The notes: generated by a model not told the origin, from the letters alone. Positions 25,728 to 35,667 are shown, counted from the stretch's first letter. The stretch: 64,000 nt of DNA from Chitinophaga agrisoli (GCF_008386695.1 NZ_VUOC01000003.1:792421-856420), one strand, 5' to 3'. Numbers and translations: made by a program.

Positions 25728-25850
25728 CCCGCGCCCGTGTTGTGGAAACTGTGGTGATAATATATGGGGTAGGAGACAGGCGGATTGTCACAGAACTGTT
25801 TCCCGGCGAGTGGCTGAACCTGCTGTATTCCTGTACATCACAACTTGTAC

Positions 25851-25858
25851 TATCTTTG
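25851..25858 (+). promoter_or_regulatory. TAnnTTTG element before the Cys-cluster protein gene
   Basis: TATCTTTG, seven bases before the preferred ATG at 25865. No good TTTG is found about 20 nt upstream. If used, the transcript would be leaderless or nearly so, and it would exclude the in-frame ATG at 25682. Confidence 0.45.
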
Positions 25859-25864
25859 CGGCAA

Positions 25865-26356
25865 ATGAACCATCTACTAGAGAACTGGGAACAAAAGGCA
25901 AAAGACAAGCAGAAGGACAATAAGTACTTCGTGCAGAAGCTGCAAAGCAAAAGGGGGAAAGGCGTGGAAAAGCTGCTGCCGGAGCTGCATGAAGAAGCTT
26001 TTAGCCAGATTGATTGCCTGCAGTGTGCTGGCTGTTGTAAGACCATTAGCCCCCGGTTCAAAGCGCCGGACATCAAGCGTATCTCCAAATACCTGGGGCT
26101 TAAAGAGTCCGTGTTCATTGACACTTATCTCCGCCTGGACAAGGATGAGGACTATGTAGTAAAAAGAACGCCCTGCCCTTTCCTGGGCACAGACAACTAT
26201 TGCAGTATTTACGAGGTAAGACCAGGCGATTGCGAAAACTATCCCTACACAGATAGCTATGATTTTTTTAAAAGGCCCAATATCACTTATGAGAACAGCA
26301 CAATTTGCCCGGCGGTATATTACATACTGGAGCGCTTAAAGACGATCATGAAATAG
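25865..26356 (+). CDS. YkgJ-family cysteine-cluster protein
   Basis: With the ATG at 25865 the product has 163 aa. It contains a CxxCxxCC cluster (CLQCAGCC) and a second set (CPFLGTDNYC, RPGDCENYPYT and a late Cys in STICPAVYY), the YkgJ pattern thought to bind a metal, zinc or an iron-sulfur cluster. The frame is open upstream to 25682, but those 61 residues overlap the gcvP promoter and look non-coding. Function unknown, probably cytoplasmic. Confidence 0.82.
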   Translation: MNHLLENWEQKAKDKQKDNKYFVQKLQSKRGKGVEKLLPELHEEAFSQIDCLQCAGCCKTISPRFKAPDIKRISKYLGLKESVFIDTYLRLDKDEDYVVKRTPCPFLGTDNYCSIYEVRPGDCENYPYTDSYDFFKRPNITYENSTICPAVYYILERLKTIMK

Positions 26357-26364
26357 AAAGCCCG

Positions 26365-27621
26365 CTATGATTTCAGATCCAGCTTGCGCATAGCAGGGGA
26401 TATAATGTAAGTAGTGATCACTACGCCCAGCGTTACACATCCGCCAAATACCACAGAAGGCACCAGCCCCATCAGCCTGGCCATAAACCCGCTTTCAAAC
26501 GCGCCCAGCTCATTGGATGAGCCCACAAACATAGAGCTTACAGAGGCCACCCGGCCCCGCATATCATCCGGAGTTTTCAGCTGCAAAATGGTTTGCCGGA
26601 TAATTACGCTAATGCCATCCAGCATACCGCTGATCAGCAGTGCCAGTAATGACAGGTAAAAGTTCTTAGATAATCCGAACACGATTATACACAGTCCAAA
26701 GCCAAACACGGCTGCCAGCAGCTTAATGCCTGGTTTGTGAACCAGTGGCCGGTAGGCCAGTATAAACATGGTGGCCAGCGATCCTACCGCTACAGATGCC
26801 CGCAGGAAACCAAATTCCAGGGAGCCCGCATGCAGCACATCAGTAGCGAAGGCAGGCAGCATGGCGGTCGCGCCGCCAAACAGCACCGCAAACATATCCA
26901 ACGCCATCGCATTCAGCACTACCTTGGTGTTCCAGACAAAGCGCATACCCTTGGTAAGTCCGTCTACAAAGCCTTCGCCCTGTGATTTATAGAGGATGGG
27001 TTTGGGTTTTATCTTCAAAAGGCTGTACAACGGCGCTAAAAAGATGGCTACTACCAGCAGCATAGCCCAATGCACGCCAAACCAGTGTATGAAAAGACCG
27101 CCCAGCGCGGGGCCTGCCATACCGCCTATCTGCCAGGCGCTACTGCTCCAGGTACTGGCATTGGCATAAAGCGGCCGGGGCACCAGCAGCGCCAGCATGG
27201 AAAAGTTAGAGGGGCTTACAAAAGCCCTTACAATGCCCCCCAGGAATACCAGGGTATAAATGCAGTTCAGTACTAATTGGGTGCTAAAGCCGTGTACGGC
27301 CCGATCCCAGGTAAGCATGAACAGCCCGGACCCTATTACAATATAGGCCACCACACAGATCAACAGCATGCCTCTTTTTTCCCGCTTATCTACCAGGTGG
27401 CCTGCAAAGGGCGCCAGCAGCACGGCCGGTATCACCTCTGCCAGCCCTATCAGGCCCAGCGTAAAAGGATCATGAGAAAGCGCATACACCTTCCATTCCA
27501 CAATAGTGAACTGCATGGTGAGGGCAAATACAAGTGCAAAACGGATAATCAGATAGTAGTTAAACTCCGGTATGCGTAGCGAGGCATACGGATCGTTCTT
27601 AGTAGTGGCCGCTGTGTCCAA
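26365..27621 (-). CDS. MFS transporter, drug/siderophore exporter-like
   Basis: The 418-aa protein has about twelve transmembrane helices and the MFS loop motif between helices 2 and 3 (GHLVDKREKRGML). A stretch after helix 5 (ASTWSSSAWQIGGMAGPALGG) is typical of the MFS_3, enterobactin-exporter-like group. It should export a small molecule using the proton gradient. It converges on the Cys-cluster protein gene with an 8-bp gap. Substrate unknown. Confidence 0.87.
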   Translation of the reverse strand: MDTAATTKNDPYASLRIPEFNYYLIIRFALVFALTMQFTIVEWKVYALSHDPFTLGLIGLAEVIPAVLLAPFAGHLVDKREKRGMLLICVVAYIVIGSGLFMLTWDRAVHGFSTQLVLNCIYTLVFLGGIVRAFVSPSNFSMLALLVPRPLYANASTWSSSAWQIGGMAGPALGGLFIHWFGVHWAMLLVVAIFLAPLYSLLKIKPKPILYKSQGEGFVDGLTKGMRFVWNTKVVLNAMALDMFAVLFGGATAMLPAFATDVLHAGSLEFGFLRASVAVGSLATMFILAYRPLVHKPGIKLLAAVFGFGLCIIVFGLSKNFYLSLLALLISGMLDGISVIIRQTILQLKTPDDMRGRVASVSSMFVGSSNELGAFESGFMARLMGLVPSVVFGGCVTLGVVITTYIISPAMRKLDLKS

Positions 27622-27646
27622 ACTTCATGCGTTTTGTTGAGGATCA

Positions 27647-27654
27647 CAAAGTTA
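27647..27654 (-). promoter_or_regulatory. TAnnTTTG element before the MFS gene
   Basis: TAACTTTG on the minus strand, 26 nt before the start codon. A matching TTTG at the expected distance is not obvious. The rest of 27655-27833 is AT-rich and otherwise unremarkable. Confidence 0.45.
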
Positions 27655-27833
27655 AGAATGAATAATTAATAATGAGTAAGGAATAATTAATTAACATAGC
27701 AGATAACGCTGCCATGACAAAAAGGCGGGAGGGCCCATAATGCTTAATTACCATGTACAGCTGATTAAGTGTTGAGCGGTAGTAATCATCAGCATAAGAT
27801 GAGTATTTTTATAGTCAATACTTACTATTTACT

Positions 27834-29039
27834 ATGAATGCATTTCGTTTATTGATAGCCGTACCGCTGCTGGCGCTGTACATTACCTCTCAGGCAGCTG
27901 CCGCGGAAAAAGAACCACCCGCCCGGAAAGCCCGTTTACAACTGATGACCAATAAGATACTATCTCCCGTTGCGCTGGGAGTGCCCGGTGATGGTAGCGG
28001 ACGTTTATTCATTTGTCAGAAAGAAGGAAAGGTCTGGATCATAAAAAATGGCCAGCTGGCGCCACAGCCTTTCCTGGATGTAAGCGCAGAAATGGTAAAG
28101 ATCAACCCGGGCTATGATGAACGTGGGCTGCTGGGTATTGCCTTTCACCCGCAGTTTAAGAAGAACAGGAAATTCTATGTGTATTACAGCGTGCCTTCCA
28201 CCACCCCAGGTAGTAACCATAAGAGCCGCATATCAGAGTTTACGGTATCTGCTGCCAACCCGGATGTAGCAGACCCGGCCACCAAAAGGGTGATCATGGA
28301 AATAGAGCAGCCAGAGTCTAACCACAACGGCGGCGACCTGGTATTTGGGCCTGACGGTTACCTGTACGTGAGCCTGGGAGATGGCGGCGGCGGAGGTGAT
28401 AAACACGGCGAAACCGGCAACGGTCAGAATCTGAACACTTTACTGGGCAAGATCATACGCATAGACATTAACGGCGATCCTTACACGGTGCCTAAAGACA
28501 ACCCTTTCGCAGGCCGCAGCAATGTGCGCCCGGAAATATGGGCTTATGGCCTGCGCAACCCCTGGCGCATCTCATTTGACAGGGCTACCAAACAGCTGTT
28601 TGCCGGCGACGTGGGCCAGAATAAATACGAAGAAGTGGATATTATCGTAAAAGGCGGCAACTATGGCTGGCGTATTATGGAAGGCTATCATGATTTTAAG
28701 GTGCCGGATGGCGCAGACAAGAGCAAACTGATTGCCCCGATTGATGAATATGACCACGATCTGGGTATCAGCATTACCGGTGGCTATGTATACCGCGGAA
28801 AAGGCATTCCTGCACTGAAAGGACTGTATGTTTTTGGTGATTACAACGGCAAAGCCTTTGTGCTGGCACAGAACGGAAAAAAATGGGAGCGTGCGGACCT
28901 GGAGCTGGAAGGCCGCCCCAAAGAAGGGATACAGATCTTAAGCTGGGGCGAAGATGAAGCAGGGGAGCTGTATGTGCTCACCAGCTCTTCCACGAGCGAA
29001 GGCTTTAAAGGAGGCGTGTATAAATTGGTAGGATTTTAG
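27834..29039 (+). CDS. PQQ-dependent sugar dehydrogenase (glucose/sorbosone type), exported
   Basis: The 401-aa protein has a signal peptide (MNAFRLLIAVPLLALYITSQ, cleavage after AAA) and a six-bladed propeller of the soluble glucose dehydrogenase family (GLLGIAFHPQF, NHNGGDLVFGPDGYLYVSLGDGGGGGD, WAYGLRNPWRISFD, GDVGQNKYEEVDI, GGNYGWRIMEG). Members oxidise aldoses in the periplasm with PQQ, although many Bacteroidota homologues have no proven substrate. No PQQ synthesis genes are visible here. Confidence 0.88.
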   Translation: MNAFRLLIAVPLLALYITSQAAAAEKEPPARKARLQLMTNKILSPVALGVPGDGSGRLFICQKEGKVWIIKNGQLAPQPFLDVSAEMVKINPGYDERGLLGIAFHPQFKKNRKFYVYYSVPSTTPGSNHKSRISEFTVSAANPDVADPATKRVIMEIEQPESNHNGGDLVFGPDGYLYVSLGDGGGGGDKHGETGNGQNLNTLLGKIIRIDINGDPYTVPKDNPFAGRSNVRPEIWAYGLRNPWRISFDRATKQLFAGDVGQNKYEEVDIIVKGGNYGWRIMEGYHDFKVPDGADKSKLIAPIDEYDHDLGISITGGYVYRGKGIPALKGLYVFGDYNGKAFVLAQNGKKWERADLELEGRPKEGIQILSWGEDEAGELYVLTSSSTSEGFKGGVYKLVGF

Positions 29040-29095
29040 CGGTAATATTTTGTTAAACAACTAATATCCCCCAACTACAGGTGCCGATTTTAGTT

Positions 29096-29103
29096 TATTT
29101 TTG
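29096..29103 (+). promoter_or_regulatory. TAnnTTTG element before prc
   Basis: TATTTTTG about 22 nt before the ATG at 29125. It overlaps the alternative TTG start at 29101 and therefore argues for 29125. Confidence 0.5.
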
Positions 29104-29124
29104 ATAAAGTTCAATTGGATCCAT

Positions 29125-31251
29125 ATGAGAAGAATGAAAGTGATTATACCGGTCCTGCTGATCGTTATTTCTGGTGGCGTACTGGCTTTCAATAAGTTAG
29201 GCAAAACAGACGATCCCCCTGGCCGTTACGAGGTTATCATGAACCTTGTAGGACAGATACTGAAAGAAGGCCATTACCAGCCTAAAGCGATTGATGACGC
29301 TTTCTCCAAAGAAGTGTTCACCAAATACCTGAAAGACCTGGACAGTGAAAAGAAATTCCTCCTTAAAAGCGATATAGACAAGCTCCAGCCATTATCTACC
29401 CATATAGATAATGAATTGCAAGGCGCTTCACTGGATTGCTTTAACAGCGTAAATGCCCTTATCAAACAAAGGGTAACAGAAGCTGCCCTCATTTACCCCG
29501 CCATTCTGGCCAAACCTTTTGACTTTACCAAACAGGAAACAGTAGTACTGGACCCAGATAAGATCGATTTTCCGGCAGACGAAGCTGCCCGTACAGAGGC
29601 ATGGCGTAAGGTGCTGAAATACCGCACCCTGGAAAAGCTCACTGACCTGCAGGAAATGAGGGATAAAAGCAAAGAGGATAGCAGCAAAGCTAAAACAGAT
29701 GCTCAGCTGGAAACTGAGGCCCGCGCCAAAGTTAAACAGCTGTACGACCGCTATTTTGACCGCTTAAAGAACAAGCAGGATGATAATGACCGTTTCAGCA
29801 TGTATGTAAACGCCATTACCACCACCATGGACCCGCACACGGACTTCATGCCACCTGCCGATAAAAGATATTTTGAAGAGCAGATGGCCGGTAAGTTCTT
29901 TGGCATAGGCGCCGGACTTAAAGAGGAAGACGGCAAGATCAAAATAGGCAGTATCATCACCGGTAGCCCCAGCTGGAAACAGGGCGTTCTTAAACAGAAT
30001 GATGTTATCCTGAAAGTAGCCCAGGGCGATAAAGAACCGATAGACATTACTGGTTATGCCGTAGAAGATGCAGTAAAGGTGATCCGTGGCGCCAAAGGCA
30101 CTACCGTACGCCTGACCGTAAAGAGCACAGACGGCACTGTTAAGGATATCGCTATTGTACGTGATGAGATCGTACTGGACGATACTTTTGCCAAATCTGC
30201 CATCATCAATGGACAGCATAAAATAGGCTATATCTACCTGCCGGAGTTCTACGCTGATTTCCAGGACAGGAACGGCGCCCGCTCTGCAGTAGACGTAGAG
30301 AAGGAAGTACAGAAGCTGAAAGCCGAAAAGGTAGAAGGTATTATCCTGGACCTGCGTTTTAATGGCGGTGGTTCGCTGCAGGATGTGGTACAGATGGCCG
30401 GCCTGTTCATCCCGGATGGTCCCGTGGTGCAGGTGCGTTCCCGTGGCGGCGATAAGATCGTACTGCCGGATCGTGATAAGAACGTGCAATATGATGGCCC
30501 GCTGGCTATTATGGTGAACGAATACAGCGCTTCTGCCTCTGAGATCATGGCTGCTGCCATGCAGGATTATAAACGTGCTGTGATCATTGGTAGCACTTCT
30601 ACCTTTGGTAAAGGCACTGTACAGCGCATGTATAACCTGGACGATTTCTTCCCCAATAAGCCGGAAATTGGCGCACTGGGCGCACTGAAGCTCACCGTTC
30701 AGAAATTCTACCGCGCTAATGGCGGTTCTACCCAGCTTAAAGGCGTAAGCTCAGACGTTGTACTGCCGGATCCTTACTATGAAGTAGGAGAGAAGAAAGA
30801 TGAAGACGCCCTGGCCTGGGACGAAATTCCCAAAGCAAACTACAATACCTGGGTAGACCCGGTGAATGTAGAAGCCCTGCGTAAAAACAGCGCTAAAAGG
30901 GTGGGTAGCAGCGAAGCGTTTAAGATGATGACTGATAACATCAACACCATCAAGAACCTGGACAAACAAGAATCTTATTCCCTGAACTTACAGACCTTTA
31001 AGACAGAGCAGAAAAACAATGCTGCCGCCTTAAAGAAATATGATGCGGTAAATGATAAGATCAAGGAGCTGAACATCACTAACCTGAAAGCAGACCTGGA
31101 CAAGATGGGTACTGATACCGTTAAGCTGGCCCGTAATAAGGATTGGCTGAAGTTCCGCTCTAAGGACCTTTACCTGGATGAGGCGGTGAACGTGATGAAT
31201 GACCTGATCGTAATGTCTTATCCTAAAATGAAGGGTAAACCCACTAACTAA
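29125..31251 (+). CDS. prc: Carboxy-terminal processing (tail-specific) protease
   Basis: From the ATG at 29125 the product has 708 aa. An N-terminal membrane anchor or signal (VIIPVLLIVISGGVLAF) is followed by the Prc N-terminal region, a PDZ domain (about residues 245-335; KIGSIITGSPSWKQGVL), the S41 protease core with catalytic Ser in SASASE (about 468-473) and Lys in FGKGT (about 496), and a C-terminal Prc-specific extension. It degrades or trims periplasmic proteins at their C-termini. The TTG at 29101 is rejected because it overlaps a promoter element. Confidence 0.93.
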   Translation: MRRMKVIIPVLLIVISGGVLAFNKLGKTDDPPGRYEVIMNLVGQILKEGHYQPKAIDDAFSKEVFTKYLKDLDSEKKFLLKSDIDKLQPLSTHIDNELQGASLDCFNSVNALIKQRVTEAALIYPAILAKPFDFTKQETVVLDPDKIDFPADEAARTEAWRKVLKYRTLEKLTDLQEMRDKSKEDSSKAKTDAQLETEARAKVKQLYDRYFDRLKNKQDDNDRFSMYVNAITTTMDPHTDFMPPADKRYFEEQMAGKFFGIGAGLKEEDGKIKIGSIITGSPSWKQGVLKQNDVILKVAQGDKEPIDITGYAVEDAVKVIRGAKGTTVRLTVKSTDGTVKDIAIVRDEIVLDDTFAKSAIINGQHKIGYIYLPEFYADFQDRNGARSAVDVEKEVQKLKAEKVEGIILDLRFNGGGSLQDVVQMAGLFIPDGPVVQVRSRGGDKIVLPDRDKNVQYDGPLAIMVNEYSASASEIMAAAMQDYKRAVIIGSTSTFGKGTVQRMYNLDDFFPNKPEIGALGALKLTVQKFYRANGGSTQLKGVSSDVVLPDPYYEVGEKKDEDALAWDEIPKANYNTWVDPVNVEALRKNSAKRVGSSEAFKMMTDNINTIKNLDKQESYSLNLQTFKTEQKNNAAALKKYDAVNDKIKELNITNLKADLDKMGTDTVKLARNKDWLKFRSKDLYLDEAVNVMNDLIVMSYPKMKGKPTN

Positions 31252-31268
31252 GTAAGCAATTACAAAAT

Positions 31269-31308
31269 AAAAAAGGAGCGGATGGCATTAGCTATCCGCT
31301 CCTTTTTT
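31269..31308. terminator. Bidirectional terminator between prc and a transglutaminase-like gene
   Basis: AAAAAAGGAGCGGAT (31269-31283), 10-nt loop, ATCCGCTCCTTTTTT (31294-31308). Symmetric stem, T-run on both strands. Confidence 0.9.
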
Positions 31309-31323
31309 ATTTATAACTTTTAG

Positions 31324-32196
31324 TTAGTCTGCCAGCATATTGATGAGGTTCTGCAGCTCATCAAATTTATACTTCTCCTTATCATCCTGGTAGCATTTGG
31401 ACAGCTCTTCCAGTAAGAAGCGGATGATCTGTTTATTGGATTGCGGCTTATAATAAGCCGGTACCGGTGGCACAGATACCCTTTTAAGATAGGTCTCCAC
31501 ATCCTGATGGGAGTAGATCTGTCCCTGCATGGGATCTATAAAAAAGAGGATGCGGTAGTCGTCTGGTTTGGGCGGTTCCGCAAAATCATAAAAGGAGTCA
31601 AAATAAGCCAGTATAAACTGCCGGGGAATGTTCACCGCATATACCGGCAGGTCCAGCATGGCGCAAAGGCTTTGGTAAATGATGCCATTGGTGATGGGAT
31701 TGCCCCGTTTGGCCTCTATAACCTGGTTAATAAAGAACTGGTTCTTGCGCATATACGCTACTTCCTCTCCCTTTAGCCCAAAATAGTTATAGATCATGCT
31801 GTTCAGCACATTGATCTGCTCCAGCGGCGTCAGGTAGTTATTCAGCTCCAGCCATATATTGCGTTTGATCCGCTCTATTTCCGTCATTATCGGGTTGGGC
31901 ACCATGTCCGGAAATTGATAACGGGCCACAAGAATGGAACCTTGCAACAGGTCCGGTGTTTCATTCCTTGTCCATTGCTGCAGGCCTACCTGTAAATCCT
32001 GGTAATGTACCCTGTGTATAAGCTGTTCTATCCTTTCCTGGATAGATTCATCAATTGTATTTTCCCATAAATGCTCTAAGTTGGGTATGATCTCCTTGCC
32101 ATATAGCAAAATCTTACTGGCTACGGTATCAAATACTTCCTGATCCGGATCATCCAGCAAGTGGAACAGAGCATTGATTTCTTTTGTTTCATTCAT
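31324..32196 (-). CDS. SirB1/transglutaminase-like family protein
   Basis: The 290-aa protein begins with a HEAT-like helical stretch (EINALFHLLDDPDQEVFDTV). Its second half resembles the SirB1-type transglutaminase-like fold (LNYLTPLEQINVLNSMIY in altered form, NPITNGIIYQSLCAMLDLPVY). The cysteine expected at the nucleophile position is not evident where Cys is usual; GIIYQSLC contains a nearby Cys. No signal peptide is seen. Function unknown. An 8-mer repeat arm lies upstream, between this gene and topA, which could be co-transcribed. Confidence 0.72.
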   Translation of the reverse strand: MNETKEINALFHLLDDPDQEVFDTVASKILLYGKEIIPNLEHLWENTIDESIQERIEQLIHRVHYQDLQVGLQQWTRNETPDLLQGSILVARYQFPDMVPNPIMTEIERIKRNIWLELNNYLTPLEQINVLNSMIYNYFGLKGEEVAYMRKNQFFINQVIEAKRGNPITNGIIYQSLCAMLDLPVYAVNIPRQFILAYFDSFYDFAEPPKPDDYRILFFIDPMQGQIYSHQDVETYLKRVSVPPVPAYYKPQSNKQIIRFLLEELSKCYQDDKEKYKFDELQNLINMLAD

Positions 32197-32206
32197 ACGC
32201 TTACAG

Positions 32207-32297
32207 ATGTGCTAATGTGCAGATAATCTAAATGCTAATGTAGTAATAACAGATGTGCTTTAGATAATATTGTTCTGCATCAGCACATTAGCATAAT
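32207..32297. repeat. 8-mer repeat arms (TGYTRATR family), second locus
   Basis: The left arm (about 32207-32241, ATGTGCTAATGTGC and AATGCTAATG) faces the right arm (32277-32297, GCATCAGCACATTAGCAT). They share the TGCTAATGTGC core with the arms near 6.5 kb. This copy is more degenerate. Confidence 0.6.
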
Positions 32298-32313
32298 TAA
32301 CACACCAGCAGAT

Positions 32314-34668
32314 TTATTCTGTCTTCTTCTTCCTGGCCGGCGCCTTTTTCTTTGGAGGGTTGGCTTTAACGTCCTCTATGATGGCTTTGGCCTCTTCTAC
32401 AGTAATGTCGGCAGCGTGATCTATTCTTTCCTTAGGAATCTTATAGTTTTTCAGGCCTTGTTTAATATAAGGTCCGTATGGGCCTTTGAGTATTTGTATT
32501 TTTTCTTTTTCAAATATTTTAATGGTGCGTTCGTCCTTGGCTGTACGTTTTTCTACGATCAGCGGCGCTATCTCATCCAGCTCCACGGTATAAGGGTCCA
32601 TTTCCTTTTTAAGGGAATAGAACTTCTTATCGTGCTGTGCATACGGTCCAAAGCGGCCTATATTCACTGTTACCTCCTGGTCTTCAAACATGCCCAGGGC
32701 ACGTGGCAGGCGGAACAGCTCCATGGCGTCTGCCATGCTGATGGTCTCAATGCTCTGCGTGGCCTTTAGCTTGGCAAAGCGGGGCTTTTCCTCGTCTTCT
32801 GCCTTGCCTATCTGGATCATGGGGCCATAACGTCCCATGCGGGCTACTACTGGTTTACCGGTTTCCGGATCATCGCCCAGGAAGCGCTCACCTTTCACCC
32901 TTTCCGCTTTCTCCAGCGTATTGGCTACATCCTGGTGAAAAGGCTGGTAGAACTCATTCAGCATTTTGTTCCATACCTTTTTACCGTGGGCTATCTCGTC
33001 AAACTCTTCTTCTATCTTGGCGGTAAAGCCATAGTCCATTACGGAATCAAAGTACTGGTTCAGGAAGTCTGTTACTATCATGCCCAGGTCACTGGGGAAT
33101 AGCTTGGACTTCTCTGCGCCGGTATTCTCCGCATCCGTGAGTTTATTGATCTTGTCAGCTTTCAGTACCAGTATCCGGAATTCTCTTTTCACGCCTTCCT
33201 TATCACGTTTCTCTACATAGGTACGTTTCTGGATGGTCGTGATGGTGGGTGCATAGGTGGATGGGCGGCCTATACCCAGTTCTTCCAGTTTCTTTACCAG
33301 GCTGGCCTCCGTATAGCGGGGGGCAGGGCGGGTAAATCTTTCTGTGGCCTTCATTTCCTTAAGGTCTACCACCTGTTTTACCTGCAGGGGAGGCAGTACG
33401 CCTTCCTGTTCTTCCTCGTCTGTAAGATCTTCATCGTCCCGGCTTTCCATATATACTTTCAGGAAGCCGTCAAACTTCAGCACTTCCCCGCTGGCGGTCA
33501 GCTCTTCGTGGTTGGTGGATATATCTATTTTGGCAATGGTCTTTTCCAGTTCCGCGTCCGCCATCTGGCTGGCAATGGTGCGTTTCCAGATCAGGTCGTA
33601 CAGCCTTTTGGTATCGCTGTCATCCACAGAAGAATTCTCCATGTATGTAGGGCGAATGGCTTCGTGCGCCTCCTGTGCAGACTCATTCTTATTCTTGAAC
33701 TTGCGATGCTGGTGGTACTTTTCCCCCCAGTTCTTGTCAATAGCCTGTTTAATATCCGTAAGCGCCGTATCAGAGAGGTTTACGGAGTCAGTACGCATGT
33801 ATGTGATCTTACCGCTTTCGTACAATTTTTGGGCCAGCAGCATGGTTTTGGAAACGCTGTAGCCCAGCTTACGGCTGGCCTCCTGTTGCAGGGTGGAGGT
33901 GGTAAACGGCGCAGCTGGTGATTTCTTACCAGGTTTTACCTGTATGTCCTTAACGGTATATGCGGCGCCAATACATTGTGTCAGGAACTTTTCCGCATCC
34001 TCTGCCGTTTTAAACCGGCCGGGGCCTTCCGCCTTAAATGACATGCTTTTGCCCTGGGGATCCTTGGCGGTAAAGAAGGCTTCTACCCTAAAGCTGCTAA
34101 CAGCGTTAAAGGCGTTGATCTCCCTTTCCCGCTCCACTATCAGCCTTACCGCTACAGACTGTACGCGGCCGGCAGAAAGGGAGTTGCGCATGCTCATTTT
34201 ACGCCAGAGCACGGGGGACAGTTCAAAACCCACAATGCGGTCCAGTATACGGCGGGCCTGCTGGGCGTTTACCAGGTTCATATCCAGTAAACGGGGCTGT
34301 TGTACCGCCCTTTCTATGGCAGGCTTGGTAATTTCATGAAAAACAATACGTTTGGTGGTATGAGGGTCTAATCCCAGTACCTCGCACAAATGCCATGAAA
34401 TGGCCTCCCCCTCACGGTCCTCATCCGTTGCCAGCCATACCTCATCGGTATCCTTCGCCAGCTTCTTTAACTCCTTCACTATCTTCTCTTTATCCTCAGG
34501 AACGGCATACTTTGGTTTGAAATTATTCTGTATGTCGATACCCATATCGTCCTTTTCCAGGTCGCGTATGTGCCCAAAACAAGATTTTACCTCAAAGTCG
34601 CTACCTAATATCTTTTCAATGGTCTTAGCCTTGGCCGGGGACTCAACTATAACTAGATTTTTTGCCAT
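32314..34668 (-). CDS. topA: DNA topoisomerase I
   Basis: The 784-aa type IA enzyme relaxes negative supercoils. The Toprim domain (residues about 3-115) has VIVESPAKAKTI and the acidic triad segment TDEDREGEA. The active-site tyrosine is Y290 in GKITYMRTDSVNLS. A C-terminal region (about 590-770) holds the repeat units GRYGPMIQIG, GRFGPYAQHD and GPYGPYIKQG in place of zinc fingers, and the end is Lys-rich (KKKAPARKKKTE). Full length and intact. Confidence 0.96.
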   Translation of the reverse strand: MAKNLVIVESPAKAKTIEKILGSDFEVKSCFGHIRDLEKDDMGIDIQNNFKPKYAVPEDKEKIVKELKKLAKDTDEVWLATDEDREGEAISWHLCEVLGLDPHTTKRIVFHEITKPAIERAVQQPRLLDMNLVNAQQARRILDRIVGFELSPVLWRKMSMRNSLSAGRVQSVAVRLIVEREREINAFNAVSSFRVEAFFTAKDPQGKSMSFKAEGPGRFKTAEDAEKFLTQCIGAAYTVKDIQVKPGKKSPAAPFTTSTLQQEASRKLGYSVSKTMLLAQKLYESGKITYMRTDSVNLSDTALTDIKQAIDKNWGEKYHQHRKFKNKNESAQEAHEAIRPTYMENSSVDDSDTKRLYDLIWKRTIASQMADAELEKTIAKIDISTNHEELTASGEVLKFDGFLKVYMESRDDEDLTDEEEQEGVLPPLQVKQVVDLKEMKATERFTRPAPRYTEASLVKKLEELGIGRPSTYAPTITTIQKRTYVEKRDKEGVKREFRILVLKADKINKLTDAENTGAEKSKLFPSDLGMIVTDFLNQYFDSVMDYGFTAKIEEEFDEIAHGKKVWNKMLNEFYQPFHQDVANTLEKAERVKGERFLGDDPETGKPVVARMGRYGPMIQIGKAEDEEKPRFAKLKATQSIETISMADAMELFRLPRALGMFEDQEVTVNIGRFGPYAQHDKKFYSLKKEMDPYTVELDEIAPLIVEKRTAKDERTIKIFEKEKIQILKGPYGPYIKQGLKNYKIPKERIDHAADITVEEAKAIIEDVKANPPKKKAPARKKKTE

Positions 34669-34884
34669 GAATGCCTTCTTTATTGCGAGCTAAATATGCA
34701 AAATTTAATATAAAAAATACAAATACGATTTTTGCAAGTATAGAAATTAAGGCTGAAAATAAAAAATAACCCTTTGTTTTATTGCGTTATAGGTTGTTTT
34801 AATATGAATAAATACATCGGCCGGGGTATTTATTAACGTATATTTATATATTCGGGCATCAGACCGGTAAAAAAGGATCAATTT
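34669..34884. other. AT-rich gene-free spacer between divergent genes
   Basis: 216 bp between topA (-) and the DUF2520 gene (+). It must hold promoters for both directions, but no clear TTTG/TAnnTTTG pair is seen. The minus-strand open frame here has no coding look. Confidence 0.4.
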
Positions 34885-35655
34885 ATGGAGATAGTTATTA
34901 TAGGAGCAGGTAATGTAGCACATTGTTTTGGCCATTTGCTCAAGATTCACGGGCATCAGATACGGCAGGTTATCAGCCGTAATAAAGAACACGCGCAGGA
35001 GCTGGCAGAAATGCTGCAGGCCCAGGCGTCAAACGATCTGCTGGATATAAATATGGAGGCAGATGTGTACCTGCTGGCCGTGAGTGACGCCGCCATTCCG
35101 GCGTTAAATGATGAACTGCGCCTGGGTAAGCGTATTGTGGCGCACACAGCCGGCGCGGTGCCCCTGGATGCCATCAGCCGCATATCTACCCATACAGGCG
35201 TATTATACCCCCTGCAATCCATCCGTAAGGAGCATAAAACTTATCCGCCCATCCCCATTATGCTGGAGGCCGGTAATGACGAGGTGCAGCGCCGCCTGCA
35301 ATCCCTGGCCCAAAGCATTGCTTCCCGTATAGAGATCATTAACTCCCACCAGCGCCTGCAATTGCACCTGGCGGCCGTATTATGCAACAACTTCACCAAT
35401 CACCTGATAGCCCGCGCCAAGGACTATTGCGAACAGGAAAGCCTTGACTTTAGCCTGCTGCAACCCATTATTAAGGAAACCTTTGAGCGCGTGGAGAAAT
35501 ACCCGCCAGAGTCCGTACAAACCGGCCCCGCCATGCGCGGCGACGCCCACACCATGGAGCTGCACCGCCGGTTGCTGGAAAAGGATGCGCAGCTGGAGCT
35601 TATGTACCGGGTACTGTCTGACAGTATTTACCAATTCCAGGCAAAAAAACTTTAG
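34885..35655 (+). CDS. Rossmann-fold / DUF2520 protein
   Basis: The 256-aa protein has an NAD(P)-binding start (IVIIGAGNVAHCFGHLL) and the DUF2520 C-terminal half (ICNNFTNHLIARAKDYC and the FERVEKYPPESVQTGPAMRGD segment). The architecture resembles ketopantoate reductase or F420-dependent oxidoreductases; the substrate is unknown. It is the first gene of a plus-strand set also holding kdsC, ubiA and maf. Confidence 0.85.
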   Translation: MEIVIIGAGNVAHCFGHLLKIHGHQIRQVISRNKEHAQELAEMLQAQASNDLLDINMEADVYLLAVSDAAIPALNDELRLGKRIVAHTAGAVPLDAISRISTHTGVLYPLQSIRKEHKTYPPIPIMLEAGNDEVQRRLQSLAQSIASRIEIINSHQRLQLHLAAVLCNNFTNHLIARAKDYCEQESLDFSLLQPIIKETFERVEKYPPESVQTGPAMRGDAHTMELHRRLLEKDAQLELMYRVLSDSIYQFQAKKL

Positions 35656-35667
35656 GTAATAAAAACA

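Noticed and set aside
29101-29124. TTG start for prc
   Set aside because: The TTG lies within a TAnnTTTG promoter element, and the ATG at 29125 gives a better membrane signal.
34747-34992. Minus-strand frame of 81 codons overlapping the DUF2520 start
   Set aside because: It overlaps the 5' end of a well-supported gene and has no family resemblance or plausible start context.
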